From the NCBI GenBank assembly GCA_030524705.1, contig JAUNGD010000033.1, forward strand, positions 1 to 38,648: a stretch of DNA of 38,648 nucleotides, in the 5' to 3' direction. The DNA is from Lachnospiraceae bacterium. GTDB taxonomy: Bacteria > Bacillota > Clostridia > Lachnospirales > Lachnospiraceae. Below, one piece after another: positions 1 through 8,365 of this stretch. A program made the position numbers and the translations under genes. The notes under the pieces are model-generated. The model made no database searches, was not told where the DNA came from, and was given only the letters and a program-made list of their open reading frames with translations. Position 1 is the stretch's first letter, and each line of letters starts with the position of its first letter.

Positions 1-162
1 TTTGGTGACTGGATTGCTCTTAAAGAATCATAGTGCTAAAACTCAAAGACGGGAATGATACAGTAAATGTAACATGGAAGCCGGGAGAGCTGACTGAGAC
101 AGATAAGAATGAGATTCTGGGATTGTTTTAAAAAAAATATACAAAAGATGAAGGATAACAAA
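1..162 (+). other. Left edge; no confident gene
   Basis: The first 33 bases read as the end of an open frame (FGDWIALKES, then TAG). A second frame, bases 24-129, reads on as a plausible protein tail (DGNDTVNVTWKPGELTE..., stop TAA at 127-129). Either could be the 3' end of a gene lying mostly outside the window, and a frameshift between them cannot be excluded. Neither tail is recognised. No clear promoter for the following sigma gene is visible. Confidence 0.3.
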
Positions 163-693
163 ATGAAAAATAAAAGATTTGAAGAGTACTTCTTAAAATA
201 CAAAAGTTTAATAATCAAAATTGTACTCGATAAAACAGGAGATTATCAAACGGCTCAGGAAATCTGTCAGAAAGTATTTACTTCATTTTATACCAATATG
301 GATCGGGTTTCACCGGAGTTTGTTAAAGCATGGCTGATCAGATGTGCACAAAATGCGGTAATAGACTATATAAGGAAGACGAAAACAAAAAGAGAAGTCT
401 TTTCTGAATCTGCAATTACCGAAGCTGGAAATATTCTGATGGAGGAGAGTGTGGCTCTTTATCAGGAAAAGATGAATGACCGTGAACTTGCCGGCAGGAT
501 TTTGCGGGAGGTCAGAAACGTAAATGAACAGTGGTATGAAGTACTGATGATGTGCTGTGTGGATGGCTTGTCTTGCGAAGAAGCTGCAAGAAAGCTGAAT
601 ATTTCGGAATCCGTTCTGAGAGCCAGAATGTATCGTGCCAGATTATACATCAAAGAAAAATTCGGGGACGAATATAAAGAACGGAAATCATAA
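163..693 (+). CDS. RNA polymerase sigma factor, sigma-70 family (ECF-like)
   Basis: A 176-residue protein with the two-domain layout of ECF sigma factors. Region 2 lies near residues 5-75 (EEICQKVF-like helix, then WLIRCAQNAVIDYIRK). Region 4 lies near residues 118-170, with a helix-turn-helix reading CEEAARKLNISESVLRARMYRAR. It would direct RNA polymerase to a small regulon, usually under control of a membrane anti-sigma factor. The start at 163 is chosen because AAGGA at 151-155 sits 7 bases upstream; in-frame ATGs at 109 and 148 lack such a site. No anti-sigma gene follows directly. The next gene is murG on the other strand, and the DUF4367 membrane protein beyond it is a candidate partner. 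Family assignment is solid; the regulon is unknown. Confidence 0.85.
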   Translation: MKNKRFEEYFLKYKSLIIKIVLDKTGDYQTAQEICQKVFTSFYTNMDRVSPEFVKAWLIRCAQNAVIDYIRKTKTKREVFSESAITEAGNILMEESVALYQEKMNDRELAGRILREVRNVNEQWYEVLMMCCVDGLSCEEAARKLNISESVLRARMYRARLYIKEKFGDEYKERKS

Positions 694-703
694 TGTTAAA
701 AAG

Positions 704-754
704 ATGTCCCCTTTTCTTCCTGAACAGATAGGAATCAGGAGGGGAAGGGGACAT
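704..754 (-). terminator. Long hairpin between convergent sigma gene and murG
   Basis: Arms 704-723 and 735-754 pair over 20 positions with an 11-base loop if G-U pairs are allowed in the plus-strand RNA. In the minus-strand RNA the outer 10 bp are perfect, the wobble positions become mismatches, and the hairpin is followed by a short T run (CTTTTT). It is most likely the murG terminator, perhaps serving both genes; the plus-strand side has no U tract. Confidence 0.6.
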
Positions 755-775
755 AGCTTATGCCAGGAACCGTTG

Positions 776-1849
776 TTAGACGTGATCGTTCGTGATGTCT
801 TCAATCATCGAAATGATAGTATTAACGGCATCGCTGGCCTTACTTTTATCCATTGCGGTGATATAATCCTGACGGTTTTGATACAGGTCAAGAATTTTCG
901 ACAGAAGCAGTTCCGGGGTCAACTCTTCTTCCTGCAGGACAACACTGAAGCCTTGCTTCTGAAAAGAAGCTGCGTTGAGGAGCTGATCTCCGCGGCTGGC
1001 TGCAGCTGAAAGAGGAATCAGAAGATTCGGTTTACGCAGCTCCAGCAGCTCACAGATAGCGTTGGCACCCGCCCGGGAAACGACGATATCAGCCAGGGCG
1101 AACAGATCGGCCAGTTCTTGTTTGATATATTCGTACTGTACATATCCGGCAGTATGATTCAGTGATTCGTCAAGATTACCCTTGCCGCACAAATGAATAA
1201 CCTGGAATGTTTTTAAAAGCTCCGATAAAATACCGCGGATCGCAGTGTTGACAGCCACGGAGCCGAGACTTCCGCCGATAATAAGAAGTACAGGTTTTTC
1301 GCTGGTAAATCCGCAGAATTTCAAAGCAGCCAAGCGATTGCCTCTACGAAGCTCTTCACGGATGGGAGAACCTGTCACTACGGCTTTTCCTTCCGGGAGA
1401 TGCGGAATTGTTTCAGGAAAATTACAACATACTTTGGAAGCGGCAGGGATTGCCAGACGGTTGGCAAGACCTGGCGTCATATCTGATTCATGAATAATGA
1501 CCGGAATATGCAATGCCTTGGCAGCCTGTACAACAGGCACCGATACGAAGCCGCCTTTTGAGAAAATAACATCCGGCTTTAGTTGCTTCAGCAGCTTTTT
1601 CGCCTGGAAAAAGCCTTTGGCAACACGGAATGGATCAGAGAAATTTTTTAAGTCAAAGTAGCGCCGCAGTTTTCCTGAAGCGATTCCATGATAGGGAATG
1701 GCCATTTCCTCAATTAATTTTTTTTCAATGCCATCATAAGAACCAATGTAGTGAATATCGTATCCGAGTTCTTTAAGCTTCGGCAGAAGCGCGATATTCG
1801 GAGTGACATGGCCGGCGGTACCGCCGCCGGTAAGTACAATTCGTTTCAT
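776..1849 (-). CDS. murG: MurG, UDP-GlcNAc:lipid I N-acetylglucosamine transferase
   Basis: A full-length 357-residue GT-B glycosyltransferase. It adds GlcNAc to undecaprenyl-pyrophosphoryl-MurNAc-pentapeptide, turning lipid I into lipid II on the cytoplasmic face of the membrane. Visible landmarks are the N-terminal GGGTAGH loop (residues 8-14), [10 protein letters not shown] (96-105), [12 protein letters not shown] (120-131), the second glycine-rich loop GGSLGS (192-197) and the donor-site segment [23 protein letters not shown] (258-280). The ATG follows GGAGG at 5-base spacing. It stands alone here, away from any division and cell wall (dcw) cluster genes, with its own promoter and a terminator-like hairpin. 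Whether a second murG exists elsewhere in the genome cannot be seen. Confidence 0.95.
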   Translation of the reverse strand: MKRIVLTGGGTAGHVTPNIALLPKLKELGYDIHYIGSYDGIEKKLIEEMAIPYHGIASGKLRRYFDLKNFSDPFRVAKGFFQAKKLLKQLKPDVIFSKGGFVSVPVVQAAKALHIPVIIHESDMTPGLANRLAIPAASKVCCNFPETIPHLPEGKAVVTGSPIREELRRGNRLAALKFCGFTSEKPVLLIIGGSLGSVAVNTAIRGILSELLKTFQVIHLCGKGNLDESLNHTAGYVQYEYIKQELADLFALADIVVSRAGANAICELLELRKPNLLIPLSAAASRGDQLLNAASFQKQGFSVVLQEEELTPELLLSKILDLYQNRQDYITAMDKSKASDAVNTIISMIEDITNDHV

Positions 1850-1884
1850 AACGTCCTCCAGTTTCAGAATAATTCGTTATTTAC

Positions 1885-1912
1885 AGTTTACCTGCTATTA
1901 GTAAAAAGTCAA
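1885..1912 (-). promoter_or_regulatory. Promoter for murG
   Basis: On the minus strand TTGACT (1912-1907) and TAAACT (1890-1885) are separated by 16 bases, close to the sigma-A consensus. Transcription would start near 1878, giving a leader of about 30 bases. Confidence 0.6.
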
Positions 1913-1931
1913 GAAGGGACTTGTCTGTTGG

Positions 1932-3011
1932 ATGAAAGAAGAGAAGAAAAAAAAAGAATCTGAAAATAAAATAGTGCCGTTTGATTTTGATGAAAAAATG
2001 CTGTCAGATACGGAGATTGATCGTATCGTCAGGGAGAGCATGATGGAGGAAGCGGATGCGCTGGAAGCAGAGCTGAATCAGGATCCGGCTCTGAGAGGCG
2101 CGGATGTCTCAGAGGACATGTTTCAGTCCATCGTCGATCAATTAAAGACCCAGGGTCTCTGGGAAGAGGATGAAGAGACAGAAAAGGGACAAGAGTACAA
2201 TACAAAAGAAAAAAATACAGATGATACAACGTGTGCAGAAGAAGAGAAGCAGACAGCGGAGCCGGAAGGGCAGAGATCTCAAAATGGGGATAATCAGGAT
2301 GACAGACCGCAGAGCCTGGAAGAACTGTATGCGCTTCTGCCGGAGGAGGACCGCCGGGCTTTGTTGCTTGGAAAACAGATGGAAAAGCAGGAGGAGCTGC
2401 GCTTGGCGAAAAAGCGGAAAAGAAAAACGTATGTGAAATACGGCGGCATCGTGGCGGCGGTACTTGTGCTGGTCTTCAGTGGAAGTATGACGATAGAAGC
2501 CAACCGGAGGCTGGTGCAGAGGGCCTGGGATGGCATGATGTACAATCTGGGCTTCCGGGTGTCTACAGACTATATAGATGAGGAAAAAGAGATAGAAGGT
2601 AGAACCGAGGAAGAACTTGCAGCGCTAAAAGAGGTCAGTGCAACCTTGGAGGTACCGACTCTTATTTTTGAATATATGCCAGAAGGGATGAAATATCTGG
2701 ACTATGAGATTATGGCTGATAGCGCGGAAGCAGGGATATTTTATACTTATCAGGAAAAGATATTCAGCGTTACGGTGATAAATATGGATAGGGAGGGCAC
2801 AGCTTATTATGTGCTGGATAATGAGGCGGTACTGAGAGAGAAAGTCGTCAATGACCAGAGAATTGAGGCCAGAATTCAGGAGGTCAATCTGGATCTGGGG
2901 GAGGAGACTTATATTGCGGAGCTGGAGTATGACAACTGCCGTTGTATCTTAAATGGAATGATTTCCCTGGAGGAAATGAAAAAAATCATAAAATATGCAT
3001 TTATTTTGTGA
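1932..3011 (+). CDS. DUF4367-type single-pass membrane protein, candidate anti-sigma factor
   Basis: A 359-residue protein. The N-terminal half (1-165) is strongly acidic and looks cytoplasmic. A positively charged stop (KKRKRKTYVKY) is followed by one membrane segment at about 171-187, then an extracytoplasmic domain. The C-terminal part (about 245-355: LIFEYMPEGMKYLDYEI..., ending in ILNGMISLEEMKKIIKYAFIL) matches the general pattern of DUF4367, often found as the outer domain of proteins encoded beside ECF sigma factors. This supports a role as an anti-sigma or envelope sensor. The nearest sigma gene (163-693) is on the same strand but separated by reversed murG, so the pairing is an inference. 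The start has only a weak ribosome site (GAAGGG about 13 bases upstream). The acidic half is unusually long for an anti-sigma domain. Confidence 0.65.
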   Translation: MKEEKKKKESENKIVPFDFDEKMLSDTEIDRIVRESMMEEADALEAELNQDPALRGADVSEDMFQSIVDQLKTQGLWEEDEETEKGQEYNTKEKNTDDTTCAEEEKQTAEPEGQRSQNGDNQDDRPQSLEELYALLPEEDRRALLLGKQMEKQEELRLAKKRKRKTYVKYGGIVAAVLVLVFSGSMTIEANRRLVQRAWDGMMYNLGFRVSTDYIDEEKEIEGRTEEELAALKEVSATLEVPTLIFEYMPEGMKYLDYEIMADSAEAGIFYTYQEKIFSVTVINMDREGTAYYVLDNEAVLREKVVNDQRIEARIQEVNLDLGEETYIAELEYDNCRCILNGMISLEEMKKIIKYAFIL

Positions 3012-3080
3012 ATTCCCGTCACATTTTCAGCATTCATACGTTATTGTATTATGAATATGGAAATGAAAGGAGGGATGAAC

Positions 3081-3572
3081 ATGAAACGGATCAGGAGACT
3101 GGTACTGCCGTTGGTGCTGCTGGTCAGTTTCGTCTTTGGAGCACTTCACGCGGCTGCGGCCGAGGGATTGGAACTGCTGGGAACTGTAGTGGATGGCTCT
3201 GTATTGACGAATGAGACGGAGGCGGAGGACACCGTGTATCCGCGGCTGAGAGGTTCCTTTCTGAGCAGTGGCTCCGGGCACATCGTGATCGCTGGGACAC
3301 GTAAGGTTACGGTAAGTGGAAACACATCAGCTTATCAGAATGTGGATCAGATCACCGTCACGCTGCATTTACAGCAGTTGAAGAATGGAAGCTGGGTGAC
3401 AGTGACTACCTTAGGACCCAGGACAAAGTATGGCGGGCATTATGTATCCAACAGCAGGACGTATTCTGTGGACGGTGGCTACTATTACCGCGTAACGGGC
3501 GGCCACACTGCCATCAAGGGCGGTAAGCCGGAATCAATAACTAGTGCGACGAACGCTCTTTGGGTACCGTAA
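3081..3572 (+). CDS. Secreted DUF6147-family protein
   Basis: A 163-residue exported protein. It has a signal peptide (MKRIRRL followed by a hydrophobic core to about residue 22, with AHAAAAE near the cleavage site), then a compact beta-rich domain with alternating hydrophobic and polar residues (QITVTLHLQQLKNGSWVTVTTLG..., YSVDGGYYYRVTGGHTA). This resembles the small secreted DUF6147 proteins of Lachnospiraceae, whose function is unknown. The ATG at 3081 is chosen over 3051 and 3075 because AAAGGAGGG at 3066-3074 lies 6 bases ahead. It is only about 70 bases downstream of the DUF4367 gene and could share its transcript. Family name is from recall of the pattern, so moderate confidence. Confidence 0.7.
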   Translation: MKRIRRLVLPLVLLVSFVFGALHAAAAEGLELLGTVVDGSVLTNETEAEDTVYPRLRGSFLSSGSGHIVIAGTRKVTVSGNTSAYQNVDQITVTLHLQQLKNGSWVTVTTLGPRTKYGGHYVSNSRTYSVDGGYYYRVTGGHTAIKGGKPESITSATNALWVP

Positions 3573-3690
3573 AAGCGATTCACGAAGACTTTACAGGCTA
3601 CAAAAGACGAACGGAACTAATAAACAAAAGAAATATCAAAGTCTTGAAATTGAAAGCAAAACATACTAAAAAACATACTACAATAACGTA

Positions 3691-3729
3691 TGCCACTCCG
3701 GCGGGATTGGAATTGCCGCCGGAGCGGCA
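3691..3729 (+). terminator. GC-rich hairpin after the secreted protein gene
   Basis: Arms 3691-3704 and 3716-3729 pair over 14 positions with one mismatch and an 11-base loop. Only a weak TTATA follows, so termination is plausible but not typical. It sits just ahead of the next gene's ribosome site. Confidence 0.45.
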
Positions 3730-3757
3730 GTTATAAAAGAAATGAGGGGAACTTGCG

Positions 3758-4693
3758 ATGGAAATGAAATACTTCCGGTTTCTGTTTGGAGAGATCGGAC
3801 AATGCTTTGTGCATTTAGGGGAATTGAAGGATACCAGGACGGGAAAACATTTTACATTTTTGTATCTGAGGAAGGCGGAGAGGCATGTGGATCAGATGAA
3901 GGGAACTGAACACAGGCTTTTTTTGTGCCCGGAAAAAATTGATCTGTTTGTTCTTGGACAAAGTGGAATCTCAGAAGACAGGGAATTAGAAGAGTTCTTG
4001 AGAAAGACAGCAATAAAAACTTTGGTGCTTCCCCAGGAGAGCAGGGGGGACTTCTGCTTGCCTGTGAAGGCGGAAGAGATTATAAAAATTGGAGCGTCGA
4101 AGGAGAAAGCGTACCGCATGGAAGGGGCAGGCTGGTGTTTCTGTGCAGCGCGCTGCAGTGAGTCTTCGCTGATGATGCTTTATGGCCCTGGCCGGAAAGA
4201 AGAATTTGAGGATTGTGTCATGAGTGTAAAAGCGGCAGACAGCAGCAGGCGGTGCTTCCGGGAAAGCTGCCCGGACGAATACGGATGCGCACTGGGGTGC
4301 AGGCTGCATCAGGATTATGATGAGTGTAAGTATCAGCGGAGGGAGCGGACTGCTTCGGGCAAGACTGTGAATTTTGGGGCTACCGCCCTGCTCTTGCCGG
4401 CGGTTCCTGATTCGGAAGCCTGGGCGCTGATAGAGGAATTTCAAAAGGAGTTGGGAGGATTTCGGTTTTTGGGAATACCGGATATGAAGGAGCATATGGA
4501 ACAGCTGGAAAGAAGACTGTGTACCTCAGAGGCCGGATACAGGCAGTATTTTATTGGTATGGGTACGGAACTTAGTGACAGTACGATTGCGGAGGTTAAC
4601 CGGGGCGGTCTGCAGCGCCGGATGGCTGTGCTGCGGCCCGGAGAGGGCCTGTGCTGTTCAGGTTTTCTGAAGTATGCGGCGAATGAAGGATAA
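3758..4693 (+). CDS. Cysteine-rich protein, possibly a decayed metallo-beta-lactamase fold
   Basis: A 311-residue protein without signal peptide or membrane segment and with about 15 cysteines. A cluster at about residues 168-193 reads CFRESC-PDEYGC-ALGC-RLHQDYDEC and could bind metal. Parts resemble a metallo-beta-lactamase scaffold: IDLFVLGQSGISEDRELEEFLRKTAIKTLVLP is where ComEC-like MBL proteins carry DLLILSH..DH, and SSLMMLYG is where they carry the next core strand. The metal-binding HxHxDH motif is absent. Similar cysteine clusters occur, from memory, in MBL-like proteins of Lachnospiraceae. A catalytic role is not supported; a scaffold, redox or metal-binding role is possible. GAGGGGA lies 7 bases ahead of the ATG. 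The next gene is a genuine MBL protein about 170 bases on. Confidence 0.6.
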   Translation: MEMKYFRFLFGEIGQCFVHLGELKDTRTGKHFTFLYLRKAERHVDQMKGTEHRLFLCPEKIDLFVLGQSGISEDRELEEFLRKTAIKTLVLPQESRGDFCLPVKAEEIIKIGASKEKAYRMEGAGWCFCAARCSESSLMMLYGPGRKEEFEDCVMSVKAADSSRRCFRESCPDEYGCALGCRLHQDYDECKYQRRERTASGKTVNFGATALLLPAVPDSEAWALIEEFQKELGGFRFLGIPDMKEHMEQLERRLCTSEAGYRQYFIGMGTELSDSTIAEVNRGGLQRRMAVLRPGEGLCCSGFLKYAANEG

Positions 4694-4797
4694 CCGTCTG
4701 CATCTTGTATGGAAAAAAAGAACAATATTTATTAAGAAATACGATTTGGGTGGTGAAAATAGCTTCAGAATGGTAGAATGAACATATTACTATATAA

Positions 4798-4814
4798 ATA
4801 TCCTTGTAGGATAT
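4798..4814 (+). promoter_or_regulatory. Perfect palindrome ahead of the beta-CASP gene
   Basis: ATATCCT-TGT-AGGATAT is a perfect 7-bp inverted repeat with a 3-base centre, set in an A/T-rich stretch 54 bases upstream of the next start. It could be an operator or a small hairpin. No regulator is identified. Confidence 0.3.
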
Positions 4815-4867
4815 AAATATATTAAAGAAAATCGGGAATCCTATGCCCGGGAGAAGGGGGCAAAATT

Positions 4868-6478
4868 ATGAAGCTTACATTTTTGGGTGCAACACATGAA
4901 GTAACAGGCAGCTGTTTTTTTCTGGAGGCCTGTGACAAAAAAATTCTAATTGACTATGGAATGGAGCAGGGGCCGGATACGTATGAAAATGTTCCGCTGC
5001 CGGTCAAGCCGGCGGATATAGATATGGTACTTCTGACCCATGCGCATATGGATCATTCTGGGAAGCTTCCGCTGCTTTATAAGGAAGGGTTTCAGGGACA
5101 GATATTTTCTACGGCAGCGACAGCAGATCTCTGTGAGATCATGCTGCGTGACAGCGCTCATATACAGATGTTTGAGGCGGAGTGGAAAAACCGCAAAGGC
5201 AAAAGGGCAGGCCGGGAACAGGTAGAGCCGTTATATGATATGGAGGATGCCATCGGCGTTCTGTCCTGTTTTGTGCGCTGCGAATATGAGAAAGAAGTGA
5301 GGATCGCAGAGGGACTCAGGATCCGTTTTATTGACGCCGGACATTTGCTGGGTTCATCCTCCATTGAGGTGTGGGTCAGGGAAAAGGATATCATGAAAAA
5401 ACTGGTATTTTCCGGTGATATCGGAAATATCAACCAGCCGCTGATTCGGGATCCGCATTATCCGAAGGATGCGGATTATGTAATTATGGAATCTACGTAT
5501 GGGGACAGAAGTCATGAACGTCCGGTGGACTATGCCGCTGCTCTGGCAGAGGTGATCCAGAGAACCTTTGACCGCGGCGGCAATGTGGTCGTTCCCTCTT
5601 TTGCAGTGGGGCGTACCCAGGAGATGCTGTATTTTATCCGCCAGATCAAGCAGGATCAGATGGTAAAAAATCATGACGGCTTTGAGGTATGGGTGGACAG
5701 TCCCTTGGCAAATGAGGCGACGGGGATTTTCCGGGAGCATATGTGGAGCGATTTTGACGATGAGGCCATGGAGCTTTTGCGGCAGGGTGTGAATCCCATT
5801 GGTTTTGCCGGGCTGAAAACCTCTATTACCAGTGAGGATTCTAAGGCGATCAATGAGGATGTGAAGCCCAAGGTGATTCTTTCCGCCAGCGGTATGTGCG
5901 ATGCCGGGCGTATTAAGCATCATTTGAAGCATAATCTGTGGAGGCCGGAGTCCACAGTACTGTTTGTGGGTTATCAGGCAGTCGGGACACTGGGCCGCGC
6001 GCTTCTGGACGGGGCGACCTCCGTCAAGCTGTTTGGAGAGGAAATCGAAGTAAAGGCAGAGATCTGCCGCCTCCCAGGAATCAGTGGACATGCGGACAAT
6101 CAGGGATTGATCCGGTGGATTTCTGCGTTTGAAAAGAAGCCGGATAAGGTATTTGTCGTGCATGGAGAGGATACCGTATGTGAGATTTTCACGAATCGTC
6201 TGCGGGATGAGCTGGGTCTGGATGCGTATGCGCCGTTTTCCGGTACGGAATATGATCTCGCTGCCGGACGGCTGATTACAGAACCGGCGCCGGTTCGTAT
6301 CAGGAAAGAAGCTTCTGCGTCATCGCCAAGGGAGAAGGTGACGAAGACCTTTGCACGGCTGCTGGCGGCGGGCCAGAGACTGATCGGCGTCATTCGCCAG
6401 AATGAAGGCGGAGCGAATAAGGATCTTGACAAATTTACCCGGGAGATCCATGCTCTGTGTGACAAATGGGAACGCTGA
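4868..6478 (+). CDS. Beta-CASP metallo-beta-lactamase family protein, putative RNA-processing nuclease
   Basis: A 536-residue MBL-fold protein with a beta-CASP insert, the architecture of CPSF73/YSH1-like nucleases and their bacterial relatives. The metal ligands are all visible: HAHMDH at 58-63, H159 (DAGHLLGSSS), D184 (FSGDIG). Beta-CASP motifs are MESTYGDRSHE (motif A, near 207-217), SASGM at 339-343, SGHAD (H408) and VHGED (H432). It is therefore expected to be an active metal-dependent hydrolase, most likely acting on RNA in the cytoplasm, though bacterial members of this subfamily are poorly characterised. Residues 470-536 form a charged C-terminal extension. It is followed after 64 bases by the lipoprotein gene, probably in the same transcript. 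Confidence 0.9.
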   Translation: MKLTFLGATHEVTGSCFFLEACDKKILIDYGMEQGPDTYENVPLPVKPADIDMVLLTHAHMDHSGKLPLLYKEGFQGQIFSTAATADLCEIMLRDSAHIQMFEAEWKNRKGKRAGREQVEPLYDMEDAIGVLSCFVRCEYEKEVRIAEGLRIRFIDAGHLLGSSSIEVWVREKDIMKKLVFSGDIGNINQPLIRDPHYPKDADYVIMESTYGDRSHERPVDYAAALAEVIQRTFDRGGNVVVPSFAVGRTQEMLYFIRQIKQDQMVKNHDGFEVWVDSPLANEATGIFREHMWSDFDDEAMELLRQGVNPIGFAGLKTSITSEDSKAINEDVKPKVILSASGMCDAGRIKHHLKHNLWRPESTVLFVGYQAVGTLGRALLDGATSVKLFGEEIEVKAEICRLPGISGHADNQGLIRWISAFEKKPDKVFVVHGEDTVCEIFTNRLRDELGLDAYAPFSGTEYDLAAGRLITEPAPVRIRKEASASSPREKVTKTFARLLAAGQRLIGVIRQNEGGANKDLDKFTREIHALCDKWER

Positions 6479-6542
6479 CCGAACTTAAAGAAAACGGCGG
6501 AAGGTGGCCGGAGAGACAGAAAAAGGGAAGGAATCGGAGAGA

Positions 6543-7721
6543 ATGCATTTTGATAAAAAACGTTTTGCGGCGCTTTTTATGCTTGGAATGGTTGTTTTTA
6601 TGCTGACGGGCTGCGGCGTTGCAGAGCGTGTAAAATATGAATTTTCCGGAGCCGGCGTGGAGAGCTGGGATAATGCCGCTCTGGAAAGCGGAATCATGAC
6701 AAATGTGGAGGAATACTATTACAATCATTTGCCGGAGAGTCTGCGGGAGACGTATCGGGAAATGTATGTACACATCATGAAAAATGAGGATTCCGGGAAC
6801 CTTTTGAGCAAAATCGGTGCGGAGGATTTCTGGAGAGCCTATTATGCGGTGCTGGCGGATCATCCTGAGATTTTCTGGATCGGCAGCAGTGCTCAGGTGC
6901 AGCAGTCCGGCCTGACCGGAGATATTGTTTCCTATGATCTGGAGGTTGCCGTGCCGGTGGAGGCCCGGGCTTCCATGCGGGAGAAGCTGGAAGCGGCGGC
7001 GGATGAATGCATCAGCCAGATTTCACCGGAGGCAACGACGTATCAGAAAATCAAGTTTGTTTATGAATATATTATTGATACGGTGGAGTACAATGCGGGA
7101 AGTGCGGATTCCCAGAACATCCAGAGCGCGCTTTTGTACCATTCTTCTGTGTGCGCCGGTTACTCCAAGGCGTTCCAGTATATTCTGAACCGGATGGGGC
7201 TGTTCTGCACGTACATTACGGGGCAGATCAGGGACGGCGGCGATCACGGCTGGAATATGGTGCGGATCGATGATCTGTATTATTACGTGGATGTTACCTG
7301 GGGCGATCCGGTTTTTGCAAACCAGATGGACAATGTGGATGCCGGGAGCTGGAAGAATTATAATTATCTTTGCTGTACCGAGTATGATCTATTCAAAACC
7401 CATGTACCGGGGGATGCGGTTGAGCTTCCGGCCTGTACTTCGGATGCTTACAATTACTATAAACTGAATGGCTGTTACTATGAGTATTATGATTATGACA
7501 CAATTTACAATGTGCTGATGAATTCTGTGTGGAACGGCGAGGCGAGTGTTGTCATGAAATTCGGCAGCCAGGAGGCGTATGATGCGGCGCAGTATGAGCT
7601 GTTCCAGGGAAGCCTGCTGGATGACCCGGGACAGTATTTGATGGAGATAAACGGAGTCAGCTCCTGGAATTACCGCTATCATACGGATGACAATTTTTAT
7701 CTGATAACGATATATTGGTAA
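6543..7721 (+). CDS. Transglutaminase-like lipoprotein
   Basis: A 392-residue lipoprotein. The lipobox LTGC places the lipidated cysteine at residue 24. A transglutaminase-like cysteine protease domain occupies about 160-270 with an intact catalytic triad: C204 in SSVCAGYSKAFQ, H235 in DHGWNMV and D250 in YYVDVTWGD. Such domains in bacteria are usually peptidases or wall-associated enzymes rather than protein cross-linkers. The Tyr-rich C-terminal 120 residues are unassigned. The start at 6543 is used because GGAAGGA sits 10 bases upstream and the protein then begins with a compact signal peptide; an upstream in-frame start at 6504 would add 13 polar residues. The gene ends about 80 bases before the sigma factor start, so it may be part of the same stress-response locus. 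Confidence 0.9.
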   Translation: MHFDKKRFAALFMLGMVVFMLTGCGVAERVKYEFSGAGVESWDNAALESGIMTNVEEYYYNHLPESLRETYREMYVHIMKNEDSGNLLSKIGAEDFWRAYYAVLADHPEIFWIGSSAQVQQSGLTGDIVSYDLEVAVPVEARASMREKLEAAADECISQISPEATTYQKIKFVYEYIIDTVEYNAGSADSQNIQSALLYHSSVCAGYSKAFQYILNRMGLFCTYITGQIRDGGDHGWNMVRIDDLYYYVDVTWGDPVFANQMDNVDAGSWKNYNYLCCTEYDLFKTHVPGDAVELPACTSDAYNYYKLNGCYYEYYDYDTIYNVLMNSVWNGEASVVMKFGSQEAYDAAQYELFQGSLLDDPGQYLMEINGVSSWNYRYHTDDNFYLITIYW

Positions 7722-7804
7722 AAATTTTTTGCAAGGTTTTCTCTTTTCAGGTGTATTAGTATATGAAAGAGTTGAGAGGCATCTTTGAAAAAGGAGGAAA
7801 GCCG

Positions 7805-8365
7805 GTGGATGAAGAGATTGTAGAACTTTTGGCAGCGCGGGATCAGCGAAGCATTGAGCTGGTCGTACTGCATTATGAAAAGCTGATCCGTTACATCGCT
7901 GTGACGATACTACATAACCGGGAATCCTCTGTGGAAGAATGCATCAATGATGTATATTTGAAAATCTGGACCCACGGCGCGGAGTATGATTATAAAAAGG
8001 CTTCCTTTAAAACATATTTGAAGGCGATTACCCGAAATACAGCGCTGAATTATCTGAGGAAGATGAAGCGGCTGGAAGAGCTGGAGGGCATGGATGAGTC
8101 CGATACACTGCAGTCGGAGTATGTCGATTACAGCCAGAATCTTGAGCAGAAGGTGATTTATCAGGAGGAGGTTCAGGCCCTGAACCGGATACTCCGGGCG
8201 CTTCGCAGAAAGGATAAGGAGATGGTTCTTCGCCGTTTCTATTATTTACAGAGCACAAAGCAGATTGCAGAGGCCATGGGAATGACGGAGAATGCTGTGG
8301 ACAGCAGGATTTCCAGATTGAGAAAGAAAATACGAAAGCATTATGAAAAGGAGATGACAAAATGA
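7805..8365 (+). CDS. ECF-type RNA polymerase sigma factor
   Basis: A 186-residue sigma factor. Region 2 covers about residues 15-85 (LVVLHYEKLIRYIAVTIL..., EECINDVYLKIWTHG, FKTYLKAITRNTALNYLRK). Region 4 covers about 128-178 (LRALRRKDKEMVLRRFYYLQSTKQIAEAMGMTENAVDSRISRLRKKIRK). A GTG start at 7805 is preferred: AAGGAGG at 7791-7797 lies 7 bases ahead, while the in-frame ATG at 7763 has no good site. Its stop overlaps the start of the next gene (ATGA), so the two are translationally coupled, the usual arrangement for a sigma and its anti-sigma. A TTGCAA element at 7729-7734 is a possible -35, but no convincing -10 is seen. Confidence 0.9.
   Translation: MDEEIVELLAARDQRSIELVVLHYEKLIRYIAVTILHNRESSVEECINDVYLKIWTHGAEYDYKKASFKTYLKAITRNTALNYLRKMKRLEELEGMDESDTLQSEYVDYSQNLEQKVIYQEEVQALNRILRALRRKDKEMVLRRFYYLQSTKQIAEAMGMTENAVDSRISRLRKKIRKHYEKEMTK

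Noticed and set aside
5354-6163. A 269-codon open frame on the minus strand
   Set aside because: It lies wholly inside the beta-CASP gene, whose catalytic motifs are intact; no ribosome site.
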